Assembly (NCBI GenBank): GCA_030141605.1
Contig: JAQGDQ010002406.1
Location: 1-64,000, forward strand
Length of the DNA: 64,000 nt
Source of the DNA: Tubiluchus corallicola
Taxonomy: Eukaryota; Priapulida; Priapulimorpha; Priapulimorphida; Tubiluchidae
Direction: 5' to 3'
The notes below the pieces were generated by a model. That model did not search any database and was not told where the DNA came from. It saw only the letters and a program-made list of their open reading frames with translations. Both the position numbers and the translations under genes were made by a program. Position 1 is the stretch's first letter, and each line of letters opens with the position of its first letter. Shown here one piece after another: positions 1-8,545 of the stretch.

Positions 1-828
1 ATCCCCTATCAGCTTCTCCAAGGTCATACGGGCAATCTCCCGACGATATGGATCAAAACTGGACAAGATAACAGCTTCCGGAGTATCGTCGACAATCACA
101 TCGACACCGGTAACCGTCTCAAATGCCCTGATATTTCTACCCTCTCTGCCGATGATCCTACCCTTCATGTCGTCACTTGGTAAATTCACTGTGGAGACCG
201 TAATCTCCCCGATATACTCAGGGGCGCAGCGCTGAATAGCCGTCGCGATAATGCTCCTTGAGCGCTTGTCAGCTTCGGATTTTGCTTCCTCTTCGAGAGT
301 CTTGATGGTTCGCACGGACTCAATCCTGGCTTCTTCCACCATCTGATCCATCAGTATCTTCTTGGCTGTCTCTGATGTCATCTGGGATACACTCTCTATC
401 TCGGCAATGAGCTTATCCCGCAAAGAGGTAGACTCGTCCTGGAGCTTCTCGATAGTCTTCTCCTTTAAGGTGACTTCATTATCCCTTTTGTCGAGCAAGC
501 TTTCCTTTTTGTCCATGGTTTCCATTTTTTTATCAACCACTTCCTCTTTGTTCATCACTCGTTTTTCGTAAGCTGACACCTCTTTTCTCTTCTCTTTTGC
601 CTCTTTTTCCGCATCTTGGCGACCCTTAAAAACTATCTCCTTTGATTCCATCTTCGCTTCTTTGATTATCTCTGAAGACTCTCTTTTTGCTCTATCCGTT
701 ATATCGGCAGCAGTTTTGTTAAGTCTTATATTCTCTAAGTTAATGCGTCTCTTAACAACTATAGAACCACCAACAACACCTACTATAAGCGCAATAAGCA
801 CAAGTAGTAGCACTAACATAATATGCAT
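1..828 (-). CDS. rny: Ribonuclease Y, N-terminal 276 residues (runs off window)
   Basis: Membrane-anchored endoribonuclease that starts bulk mRNA turnover. The visible part has a single N-terminal membrane segment (about residues 4-24), a long Lys/Glu-rich coiled coil (about 30-190), and the KH RNA-binding domain with the family motif [14 protein letters not shown] (about 223-236). The catalytic HD domain lies beyond the left edge. The ATG at 826-828 is preceded by a strong ribosome binding site (CAGGAGG, 5-base spacer), and it overlaps the TGA of fthC by one base, so the two are probably translationally coupled. The reading frame is open throughout the visible part. Identification is firm from the KH motif and domain order. 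Confidence 0.95.
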   Translation of the reverse strand, partial: MHIMLVLLLVLIALIVGVVGGSIVVKRRINLENIRLNKTAADITDRAKRESSEIIKEAKMESKEIVFKGRQDAEKEAKEKRKEVSAYEKRVMNKEEVVDKKMETMDKKESLLDKRDNEVTLKEKTIEKLQDESTSLRDKLIAEIESVSQMTSETAKKILMDQMVEEARIESVRTIKTLEEEAKSEADKRSRSIIATAIQRCAPEYIGEITVSTVNLPSDDMKGRIIGREGRNIRAFETVTGVDVIVDDTPEAVILSSFDPYRREIARMTLEKLIGD

Positions 829-1370
829 CAATTCCTCCTGTAATTTCTTATCTCAGTCTGAATCGTGTCCAACGGGACATCAAATTCATTGAGGTCAAGC
901 TCGTCAACCTTCTGAAAATCATAAGCAAGACCGACAGTATGAAGAGAGCGCACCCTCTTCAAAAAACGATCATAGCAGCCCTTACCATAACCCAGCCTAC
1001 CGCAAGACGGATCAAACGCCACACAAGGCACCACTACAACATCGACATAATCGACATCACTAACGGTCTTCGGCTCAAGAACCGAACTCTCCAAGAACAT
1101 ATCGTCAAAACCAACAAACTTGCCCATAGCTATCTCACCATCAACCATCTTGGGCAAATAAACATCCTTATCTAAAGCGTGCAGCTCCAAAACAGAAGAC
1201 CGAACAGGAACCTCACCTTTTATCTCGGAATAAAGCATATAGCTCTCAAACTCTCCAAATTGCGAAAAAAATCTCTCCTTAATGACGCCAGCTGACAACT
1301 TTACAAACTCGGCATCTAAAGTCTGCCTTCTATCCAGAAGCTCCTTCCTGATTGCACTCTTGCTACTCAT
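828..1370 (-). CDS. fthC: 5-formyltetrahydrofolate cyclo-ligase
   Basis: Cytoplasmic enzyme (also called MTHFS or YgfA) that converts 5-formyl-THF to 5,10-methenyl-THF using ATP, returning a storage folate to the one-carbon pool. The 180-residue length is normal for the family. The family signature is clear near residues 111-137: a hydrophobic [10 protein letters not shown] strand, then [14 protein letters not shown], the nucleotide and folate-binding loop. It overlaps the end of rarA by 8 bases and its TGA touches the rny ATG, so rarA-fthC-rny form one tight cotranscribed unit. In many proteobacteria this gene lies beside zapA and the 6S RNA gene; zapA is close by here too. No lesion was seen in this gene. 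Confidence 0.93.
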   Translation of the reverse strand: MSSKSAIRKELLDRRQTLDAEFVKLSAGVIKERFFSQFGEFESYMLYSEIKGEVPVRSSVLELHALDKDVYLPKMVDGEIAMGKFVGFDDMFLESSVLEPKTVSDVDYVDVVVVPCVAFDPSCGRLGYGKGCYDRFLKRVRSLHTVGLAYDFQKVDELDLNEFDVPLDTIQTEIRNYRRN

Positions 1371-2582
1371 AGTCTTTAGCAGAACCCCAGAGGCGCTTCA
1401 ATCTATTCAATATTTTGCCCTCAAACCCTTCCGAACCGGGATAGTAAAACTGCCCAGGTTCTGACATGTAGTTAGCAGACACAAAAGCTTCATCATAGTC
1501 GTGGGGATATTTGTAGCCAACCGCATTATGGCATATATTCCTCGGAACCACAGGGATTTCTCCATAAGATACGAGCGCACCTTTTTGCCCGCTACATAGC
1601 TCCTGTTGCTCTTGGGGCAAGACGCTAAATAGGTCAGCGTATGAGCTATAATATGTTCACCTTCAGGATAACCCACATGCTGAAACGCCCGCAAAGCTGA
1701 TTCGACAAAAACCAGCGCATCAGGATAAGCATTGCCGATATCTTCACTAGCACAGATGAGCAAACGTCGAAAAAGATCCTCAGGAGACACCCCATTTTGC
1801 AAAAGCTGAAAGCCCCACAATAGAGACGCATCAGGATCACTCCCACGAATACTCTTTATGAGCGCTGAAAGGATATCATAATACTCACCGGTCTCAAAGC
1901 TGCTGCTTCGCATAATCTCCTCAAAACCGTCCGAACTAGCATAGACTTTATTATCCTTCCTGACGCCGATCATGGCAAAAACCTCGAGAATCTTTAAAAA
2001 CCTCCTGCCATCTCCACAACACTCCTTGACAACCCTTTCATAAACCTCATCATCAAAGACCACTTCACTGACATTAAAATACTTGCACAAGTAGGGTTGA
2101 GCACGCAAATACAACACCTTGAGCGCATTATGGTCAAGGGGTAAAAACTCAAAAACGAAACTTCGTGAACGTAAAGCCGGAATAAGATAAGCGTATGGAT
2201 TTTCTGTAGATGCGCCTATCACCTTGGCTGAATAGGAATCTATCACATTTAGAAGAGCATCCTGCTGTAGCTTTGAATACCTGTGGATCTCGTCCACAAA
2301 AAGGAGTGTGCGAACACCAGATGACATATAGTCCGATACTATGGACTTCATCTCTTTTGCACCGCTGTTTGACGCATGAAGAGCATGAAACGGCATACCA
2401 AGAGACTCACCTGCAATCTTCGCCACAGAGGTCTTGCCAGTGCCTGGACTACCGACAAACATAAGAGAAACAAAAGAACCACTGTCCAGTATCTTCCTCA
2501 ACAAAGAACCACCAGACAACAATCTATCCTGACCTACCACATCATCAAAACATGAAGGTTTCAAATCTTCGCACAGCTGCAC
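1363..2582 (-). pseudogene. rarA: RarA/MgsA replication-associated AAA+ ATPase, frameshifted near the C-terminus
   Basis: RarA is a clamp-loader-like AAA+ ATPase acting at stalled replication forks. Translation from the GTG at 2582 (GAGG upstream, 5-base spacer) gives Walker A GSPGTGKT (44-51), Walker B LLFVDEIH (93-100), then the RarA helical and tetramerisation domains. The family-typical C-terminal end (VGYKYPHDY, FYYPGSEGFE) is read in another frame that ends at 1363. The switch lies between about 1555 and 1590; loss of one A from the A5 run (T5 on the plus strand, 1582-1586) would explain it. As written, the first frame continues to a stop at 1407 with an unrelated tail. Either a sequencing error or a recent real frameshift; the repaired length (about 405) is normal. 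Confidence 0.85.
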
Positions 2583-2589
2583 GTAATCC

Positions 2590-2712
2590 TCGCTATAAAA
2601 AATGTGCCCCCGAACCTTCTGACGCTGTGACAGTAAACATGATAAGAAACAAAACCCCTCTTCCCACCTTATTCAGGGATCGCTTCAATCTCACTTGAGA
2701 ACCGTAGCAAAT
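2590..2712 (-). ncRNA. Possible structured RNA (6S-like candidate) between zapA and rarA-fthC
   Basis: About 120 bases lie between the zapA-side terminator and the rarA start. Read on the minus strand it can form an elongated hairpin with internal loops. TTGCTA (2710-2705) pairs with TAGCGA just upstream of rarA. CCCTGAA pairs with TTCGGGG. ATAAG pairs with CTTAT inside. The zapA-6S RNA-fthC gene order is well known from proteobacteria, and 6S RNA is a rod-like hairpin with a central bubble. However, the segment is shorter than typical 6S RNA, its closing stem overlaps the rarA ribosome binding site, and no convincing promoter was seen. It could simply be the rarA leader. The call rests on position and hand-found pairing only. 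Confidence 0.22.
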
Positions 2713-2722
2713 AAACTTCACC

Positions 2723-2744
2723 GAAAAAAAAGAGCTCGGCTCTT
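2723..2744 (-). terminator. Rho-independent terminator after the zapBA unit
   Basis: On the minus strand a perfect 6-bp stem (AAGAGC / GCTCTT, 3-base loop) is followed directly by eight T residues. It overlaps the last codon of the small membrane ORF downstream of zapA, so it probably ends the zapB-zapA transcript and separates it from rarA-fthC-rny. Confidence 0.75.
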
Positions 2745-2976
2745 ATCTTAAAAAAATACCTAAAGTCACATAAGAGTAAAAAAATGCCCCCGCAAGTGCC
2801 GTAAGATACAGCCAAATTGATGCCATGTACATCATGACTAGGGAACGCGTATCGGCTTTAGGCTTCCTAACTAAATCAGGCTTGCACACCACCAGAATAA
2901 CCTGTTCCCAAACTAAAAAATGTTGGCAACGAACCCGGCGCACATATACGCAAACACAGCAGGGGCAATACTCCAA
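2743..2976 (-). pseudogene. Small membrane protein remnant downstream of zapA (frame-disrupted)
   Basis: I do not recognise a family. Directly after zapA, two hydrophobic stretches are encoded in different minus-strand frames. The first (DIIWSIAPAVFAYMCAGFVA, about 2975-2915) ends at a TAG just after a T6 run. The second (SIWLYLTALAGAFFYSYV, about 2820-2765) is the C-terminal part of the ORF that ends at 2743 beside the terminator. Together they would make an approximately 85-residue protein with two membrane spans joined by a basic loop (DLVRKPKAD). This layout, plus the frame changes seen in neighbouring genes, suggests one broken small membrane protein rather than the cysteine-rich N-terminus read in the single long frame. 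It could also be non-coding. Confidence 0.3.
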
Positions 2977-2989
2977 ATAATATCTGGTA

Positions 2990-3247
2990 CTATCTCAACT
3001 TATTCTCTATTTCGTCAACTAACTGCTTTGCTCTTTCAACGTCATCAGCCAGAAGAAAGAATTCGGCAGTTATATTCAATGCAGCCATCACCGCTATTCT
3101 CTGCGTCGTTTTGCTAGAGGTCTGCGCTGCGATGTCACTCATCTTTTTATTCAGATAGCTCTCAACCCTACTGACAAATTCCTCATTAACGTCGTCCGTG
3201 CTTATCTTGTAAGAATCACCGTATATAACAACATTGGAACTCGCCAT
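2990..3247 (-). CDS. zapA: Cell division protein ZapA
   Basis: ZapA binds and bundles FtsZ filaments at the division ring. At 85 residues it has the usual small ZapA plan: an N-terminal beta-strand region (NVVIYGDSYKIST) followed by a helical half whose hydrophobic spacing (ITAEFFLLADDVERAKQLVD) fits the dimerising coiled coil. It lies 27 bases downstream of a short coiled-coil gene that resembles ZapB, an arrangement common to several phyla. The unit runs toward fthC, another frequent zapA neighbour. The start ATG at 3245-3247 gives a normal N-terminus. Identification rests on the family pattern and context. Confidence 0.82.
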   Translation of the reverse strand: MASSNVVIYGDSYKISTDDVNEEFVSRVESYLNKKMSDIAAQTSSKTTQRIAVMAALNITAEFFLLADDVERAKQLVDEIENKLR

Positions 3248-3274
3248 CGCTCAAACACCTTCGTTCAATTAGCA

Positions 3275-3466
3275 TCACACTTTATCTATGAGGCCCTGCA
3301 CTTTACTCTTTATCAGTTCGCGTTCAGCATTCAACTCACGGATATCTCTGTACAACTCATCAATCTGGGCAACAAGCGTGGTCTTCTCCTCCCTGAGAGA
3401 TATCACCTCATCCAAGAGACCATCCACCAACGAATTTAATTGTATAAGTTTGTCCAACATATCCAT
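3275..3466 (-). CDS. Short coiled-coil protein, ZapB-like
   Basis: A 63-residue protein that is almost entirely one coiled coil, with leucine, isoleucine and valine at heptad spacing (LIQLNSLVDGLLDEVISLRE...) and no membrane segment. Such proteins commonly sit directly upstream of zapA and are annotated as ZapB or as cell division coiled-coil proteins. They connect ZapA-FtsZ to other division or nucleoid factors. The gene is first in the minus-strand unit; the divergent GNAT-like gene starts about 210 bases away, so the promoter should lie in 3467-3679. Sequence alone cannot separate true ZapB from generic coiled coils, so the functional name is tentative. Confidence 0.6.
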   Translation of the reverse strand: MDMLDKLIQLNSLVDGLLDEVISLREEKTTLVAQIDELYRDIRELNAERELIKSKVQGLIDKV

Positions 3467-3679
3467 AGTGATACTAAACCATTTTTACAATTTTTGTCAA
3501 TCAGTTTTCCGTAAGCAAACACACGAGCAGTACACAGCTCCTTTGGAGTATTTTGCTACTTATATTTCTAAAGTCGATACTCAAAATATTTACAAGTTGC
3601 AAAAACATGCACTAGTATACTATAATAGGGGGTTAGCTTCCATAGATAAATTAAAATTCACCAGGGGTGCTTTACTAAA

Positions 3680-4465
3680 ATGACAGTCAACACACAGCTA
3701 GAAAATCAAGCTCTGAGGTCTACACGCTCTTACATAAAGGTCGTCAGGGCTCACGCTATAATCAAAGAAGGGCAGGTATCTCAATATTTTGCCACTTGTG
3801 TTTTGTCCATTAAGGATGCCCGCAATGACGACGAAGAGGTCTATACGGCATTAATATCACCACTTGTGAACCAAAAGGATGAACACGGTATTTACCACCC
3901 GCCACCGCATGATGAAAACAAGTTTTCCGTCTTCATAAATCATAAAAACAAAACCGTGCAGTTTTCCCCTATGGATAGCATGAAGATAAGTCAAAAATTT
4001 CGCGGCAAAGGACTGGCAAGCTATGTTATGTCAGAACTGATAAGCATCATAAAAGAGAGAGCCTCAGGCTATAGCATACTTGCAAATGAGTTTACTTTGC
4101 CCAAGATGGAAGCAAAATACGATTCAACTCTCAGACTTGAATTTTTGTCAAATTTTGGCATTTATGCCACCATTAATGACGAAGGAGAAGAAAAAATTGT
4201 CACGTATGAGCTATCCGTAGATGCTATAAAACCATACTACAACACAGCAAAGATCAAAGAGGTAGAGGTGGAAAGATATATGCTGGAGCTTGTAAATGAA
4301 AATATCAGGATAAAGGATAGCCTGAATTCAAAAAATAATGACCCCAGCAGCCCTGGCACAAGTAATACCGGAAGATTCTTCAGCTTTGAAAACGTGGAAT
4401 TCGTCAAATGGGGGGCCATCGCCATCATCGCCATAGCTTTTATCATAATAGCCTACATTTTATGA
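3680..4465 (+). CDS. GNAT-like acetyltransferase fold protein with C-terminal membrane tail
   Basis: A 261-residue protein. Its middle part carries an acetyl-CoA-binding-like motif (KFRGKGLASYVMSELI, about residues 108-123) in the context expected for GNAT motif A (R/Q-x-x-G-x-G/A). After a charged helical segment (about 195-215) and a Pro/Ser/Gly linker, it ends in one strongly hydrophobic helix (about 240-260, AIAIIAIAFIIIAYIL) right at the C-terminus. It would therefore be tail-anchored with the enzyme domain in the cytoplasm. Its TGA overlaps the ATG of the next gene (ATGA), predicting translational coupling with the YihY-family membrane protein. The substrate is unknown. The GNAT assignment rests on one motif and could be wrong. 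Confidence 0.5.
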   Translation: MTVNTQLENQALRSTRSYIKVVRAHAIIKEGQVSQYFATCVLSIKDARNDDEEVYTALISPLVNQKDEHGIYHPPPHDENKFSVFINHKNKTVQFSPMDSMKISQKFRGKGLASYVMSELISIIKERASGYSILANEFTLPKMEAKYDSTLRLEFLSNFGIYATINDEGEEKIVTYELSVDAIKPYYNTAKIKEVEVERYMLELVNENIRIKDSLNSKNNDPSSPGTSNTGRFFSFENVEFVKWGAIAIIAIAFIIIAYIL

Positions 4466-5622
4466 CAGGTTTGATACAGAGAATACAGTTCACAACTTTG
4501 TTAGCAATCTCTTCTGCAAGACTGGTGCTCAAGCACAAGATATTTAACCATGCTGCTGCCATATCTTACTATTTTCTATTTTCAATGATCCCTGTATTTC
4601 TGCTTTTTATGTACATCGTCGATAGATATCTTGCAGAATACCCCGATTTTGCGGACAGATTTTATGACATTTTATTCGTTATCAATACTAACCTGAATGA
4701 AGACTTCTTCTCGTATATAGGATTGTCTTCGGGGAAAGCTGCTGCTTTTGGCATCTTTGGTCTAATAAACCTTTTGTGGGCGACAAGGTTTGCCATGAGC
4801 TCCATACAGGACACATTCTCGGTCATATTCCAAGAAGAGGAGCCTAGGCATATTGTGTTGAACTTCATCATGTCTTTTGTAATACTTCCCGCTCTAATGG
4901 TCGTGGTGATGATTGCTGTTTTGCAGTATCATCTGTTTGACATTGTGCTGAATGTTCTAAACTTCACGCACACACCTATAATCTTGACAAATATGATAAA
5001 GAGCGTCTACTCCTTTGCGCTCCCTCTACTCTTCATCTTCATAGGTGCTTATACCATGTATACATACGTGCCAGAAAAGAGAATGAAAAAACGGCACACC
5101 GTCCTGGGAGCTCTGACCGCCACAGTACTGATAGTTATACTAAAGAATAGCTTTGGCCTGTTCATAAACATAGACAGATTCAATATAGTATACGGCTCCA
5201 TATCCACAGTTATATTGATAATGCTATACACCTACTTTGCCATGATAATATTCTTCTTTGTGGCTATACTGATAGATCTCTTTGACAGGATGAACTCTTT
5301 TGTAATCGCAGCATATATATCCGGCAAAGGGATCACTCACAAAGTTCTGTGGAGAAATACCGTCACGGGAATAAGGAGAAAAATAATCACCCCAAAAAAG
5401 GGATGTTTCTACTACGTCATGCAGGGACAACTTGAGGTCATATCAAAAAAGAGCGGAGACTATATGAGAAATATCACCGTCGGGAAATATACAAAGATAG
5501 ACATGGACACAGAAGTCGCAAAAATAACCCAAAACGCAAGAATACTGGTAATTCAAAAAGAGTACGTGAAAGATATAAATCGCTTCTGCTCTATCTTGGG
5601 CTGGGGAAGATCGCTAACTTAA
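4462..5622 (+). CDS. YihY/UPF0761 family inner-membrane protein with C-terminal soluble extension
   Basis: A 386-residue polytopic membrane protein of the YihY (formerly BrkB/RNase BN) family. The family core is clear: an N-terminal HKIFNHAAAISYYFLFSMIPVF segment, several further membrane spans to about residue 285, and the PEKRMKKRHTVLGALTA stretch. The function of the family is unresolved; the old RNase BN assignment is wrong. I chose the ATG at 4462, which overlaps the preceding stop, over the longer upstream frame. The last 90 residues are soluble; the pattern FYYVMQGQLEVISKKSGDYM resembles a cyclic-nucleotide-binding-like beta roll, an uncommon addition. It converges with the TPR lipoprotein, 4 bases apart, with no obvious terminator between them. 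Confidence 0.8.
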   Translation: MTGLIQRIQFTTLLAISSARLVLKHKIFNHAAAISYYFLFSMIPVFLLFMYIVDRYLAEYPDFADRFYDILFVINTNLNEDFFSYIGLSSGKAAAFGIFGLINLLWATRFAMSSIQDTFSVIFQEEEPRHIVLNFIMSFVILPALMVVVMIAVLQYHLFDIVLNVLNFTHTPIILTNMIKSVYSFALPLLFIFIGAYTMYTYVPEKRMKKRHTVLGALTATVLIVILKNSFGLFINIDRFNIVYGSISTVILIMLYTYFAMIIFFFVAILIDLFDRMNSFVIAAYISGKGITHKVLWRNTVTGIRRKIITPKKGCFYYVMQGQLEVISKKSGDYMRNITVGKYTKIDMDTEVAKITQNARILVIQKEYVKDINRFCSILGWGRSLT

Positions 5623-5625
5623 AAA

Positions 5626-8412
5626 TCAGATCGAATCGAGAACGAGCTTGAGAGAGATATGCTCAAACATCTCTTTTGAAAATGCCTCATCAACATAGCG
5701 GATATTGGCTTCAAAGCTGTCCATTCTGGCATTTCTCAAATCATTCATGGCTTTAAGCAGGTATGTCCTGTAATCGTCTGGATAACCTTCTTCAAGTCCC
5801 AACATGCTGCTTGCAAATCGACCCTCGTTGTAGTTTATGATCGCATACAAAGCCGTGTAGTATTTCGTGTATAGGTCTTGGTGCTCAAGGCTTCGCAGGG
5901 AAGAGATGGAAGCTTCCGCATTCACAAAATCCATCATCCACAAAAAATAGTACGCAGAAGCTTTATACAAAGCAGGATAACCAAATCCAGCAGCGGAGAT
6001 GCTCCTCAATATTTTGTGTGCTTCTGAGGATCTATTCAGGTATATGTTGTAATAAACCTTTTCCTTTGACACATTGTTTATCCCCACATATTGATCGGTA
6101 TATTTCTCAGAGTAAGTGCCATCCATTGAGAGCTTGATATATTTGTAGCCAAATATTGCCACCCTATCGTCGCTCAAAGTTTCAGGGACAGCGCCCAAAC
6201 CTAGAGAAGCAGCACTCAGGAGATAAACAAGAGTCTCGCCCCTAAATATGTTTGAAGAGAGCAGAGGCTTTATATATTCGATATTACCGTTCTCTACATA
6301 ATCGATGTAGGAAACAAGAGCCGTAAGGTATCTGTTCGGGGGACCTTCATCCTTTTGCATTGAATGCTCCGCCTTGATGATATCAAAATCCTCCATAGCA
6401 GCAACGGCAAGATATGCAGCATTTCTCAAGATGGGCGGCAAAATCTCACCCCCATCGTTGTGATCATCGAATTCTCCCATCATCCGGTAAGCCAACTCAA
6501 AGTTGTCGTAAGCTCTTCTTCTTGAACCGCTAATGTATTCCGCAATACCGAGACCTAAATAAGCTGGTATTGTATATCTGTTATGAACTATGGAAAGATT
6601 AAAGTAATCATGAGCATCCTTCATTTTACCCAATAGGAGGCTGGAAAGGCCCAAGTTATACAAGATGTAAGAATCGTAATCCAATATTTCATGGGCTTTT
6701 AAGAAGTGACGGTATGCGTTCTCATAGTCGTAGCTGAGGTAAAAGGCGACTCCTTGGTTGTTTAGCTTTATCGCATCAGAAAAATCCACCGTCTTATACA
6801 GCTCCATCAAGGCGGGATTGTACTCCTCCGCATAGTGAAGCCTGTAGGCATGGGACAAAAACTTCTGCAGCTCGTTGGGCTCCATAAAGAGAGGATAGAT
6901 AAGGGTGGATGCTACATCAACTCCGTTGCCGTGAAAACGGTAAGAAAGATCCATATCATCCAAAACAGGCTCGAGCTTAAAATTCAAGAGGGGCTGCCTC
7001 TGGGCAAGCAGAACATTGTTGTATGGAGTATTAAACAGATCAAACAACGCCTCCCTATCGGCACTATTCCAGCTGATAACGAGTTTGTACCAAAAATATT
7101 CAGGTTCAGTAGGCAGTATCTGTTCTATATGTGTCAAGGCGTTCTCGTAATCTCCCACCTGTATATCCAAAAAGGCTCTCATCATGTGATAGCCCTCTGT
7201 ATCGCGATCTTTCACATTTTCAAGGCTTGCCCTGGCTTTATCTATCTCGCCCTTTTCTATGTGGTATATGGCTCTTGAGAGTTCTATATAATCGCTGCTC
7301 GGTCTATTGAATATATACTTTCTGGCGTCCTCAATCCCGTCAACCTTGAACTGGTATAGATAAAGATATCTCACGTAATAGTAAACTATCCTATCATCTT
7401 TGATCCGCTCGACCGCTTCTTCTATAAATTTGCCCGCTGCACCGAGCTGGCGTTGGGCGATCATAATGTCATGATATAGCTTAATGGTGGGAACATCATC
7501 CGGATAGTCGTTGTGCAAAAACTTTACTTCATCCAAAGCTTTTTCGAGCTCAAAGTCAAGGTAGTAAGAAAAAGCGAGCCTGTACCTGTTTTCCAAAGAG
7601 GGCAAGATGGCGATGAGCTTCGTTAATGCGCTGCTCTCTTTGCTGTATTCCTGCATATCGTGGAACAGTCTTGCCAGTTTGTCGTAAGACTCTACAGTGA
7701 TGGCGTTATCCGACAACGCATTGTTTGCATAAAACAGGGCTTCTGGCCTGTTTTTTAATGCCCAGTAACCTCTGGCAAGATTGTAGTGCACCGCAAACGT
7801 CTTCGGGTAGATGCCTTCCAAGATAGCAATGCCCTCATCCAGTTCGCCTATCATTATCAAAAAGTTGGCATAATTTGTCAGAAAAAAGTCAGAAGCGGGA
7901 TCTATCTCAGCAGCTATACTGTAGTAATATGCAGCCTTTGGCGTCACGCCTTGGTTCAGATAGACGTTTGCCATATGTATATACGTCTTTGCGTTTCTAT
8001 CCTCTGGGGGCACGAGCGACAGTTGGGCTTCCGCCTCCTCCACCCTTCCGAGCTGCGCCAAGACGGAAGCGAGATTCATCCTAGCCTCAGCAAACCCCGG
8101 TTCCTCTTCGACGGCAAGCCTAAAATTCCTCTCAGCACCGTCAAGGTCATCCAGCATATACAGGGACACCCCTATATTGTAAAACGCCGCTGACCTATTC
8201 TCTTTAAGCGCCTGCTCATAAAACTCAATGGCTCTGTTCAACTCACCATCTATAAAAAACTTATTGCCCTTGTATATCTCATAATCATCAACTTGGGCCA
8301 CAGAGCTTATAGGAGATGACGCCATAGCATCATCATCCATGATCTTCCTATCGCCCTGGGAGCAGGCCTGAAAAAATAACAGAGGAAATACTAAAGAAAA
8401 CACCCATCTCAT
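5626..8412 (-). CDS. Large TPR-repeat lipoprotein
   Basis: About 928 residues. The N-terminus (MRWVFSLVFPLLFFQACSQG) is a signal peptide ending in a plausible lipobox Cys, so the protein should be lipid-anchored at the outer or inner membrane. Nearly all the rest is tetratricopeptide repeats: early copies include the typical A-x-x-x-Y-x-x-A-L and FAEARMNLASVLAQLGR patterns, and more divergent copies follow to the end. TPR solenoids act as protein-binding scaffolds, often in envelope assembly or secretion. A TTG start 24 bases upstream (8436) is possible, but the ATG at 8412 gives a normal signal peptide; neither has a strong ribosome binding site. The specific role is unknown and the neighbours give no clue. 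Confidence 0.75.
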   Translation of the reverse strand: MRWVFSLVFPLLFFQACSQGDRKIMDDDAMASSPISSVAQVDDYEIYKGNKFFIDGELNRAIEFYEQALKENRSAAFYNIGVSLYMLDDLDGAERNFRLAVEEEPGFAEARMNLASVLAQLGRVEEAEAQLSLVPPEDRNAKTYIHMANVYLNQGVTPKAAYYYSIAAEIDPASDFFLTNYANFLIMIGELDEGIAILEGIYPKTFAVHYNLARGYWALKNRPEALFYANNALSDNAITVESYDKLARLFHDMQEYSKESSALTKLIAILPSLENRYRLAFSYYLDFELEKALDEVKFLHNDYPDDVPTIKLYHDIMIAQRQLGAAGKFIEEAVERIKDDRIVYYYVRYLYLYQFKVDGIEDARKYIFNRPSSDYIELSRAIYHIEKGEIDKARASLENVKDRDTEGYHMMRAFLDIQVGDYENALTHIEQILPTEPEYFWYKLVISWNSADREALFDLFNTPYNNVLLAQRQPLLNFKLEPVLDDMDLSYRFHGNGVDVASTLIYPLFMEPNELQKFLSHAYRLHYAEEYNPALMELYKTVDFSDAIKLNNQGVAFYLSYDYENAYRHFLKAHEILDYDSYILYNLGLSSLLLGKMKDAHDYFNLSIVHNRYTIPAYLGLGIAEYISGSRRRAYDNFELAYRMMGEFDDHNDGGEILPPILRNAAYLAVAAMEDFDIIKAEHSMQKDEGPPNRYLTALVSYIDYVENGNIEYIKPLLSSNIFRGETLVYLLSAASLGLGAVPETLSDDRVAIFGYKYIKLSMDGTYSEKYTDQYVGINNVSKEKVYYNIYLNRSSEAHKILRSISAAGFGYPALYKASAYYFLWMMDFVNAEASISSLRSLEHQDLYTKYYTALYAIINYNEGRFASSMLGLEEGYPDDYRTYLLKAMNDLRNARMDSFEANIRYVDEAFSKEMFEHISLKLVLDSI

Positions 8413-8545
8413 GAATACAAGGATACTACAATTCAACTTCCAAGTAAAATCTTTATTTAAGCAGCAAGCCCCACGTCTTGCACCGTAGATAACGCCGGCG
8501 AACCATAAGCTGCCGCTCTATCCGGGCTACGCTGCAACAGCACCA

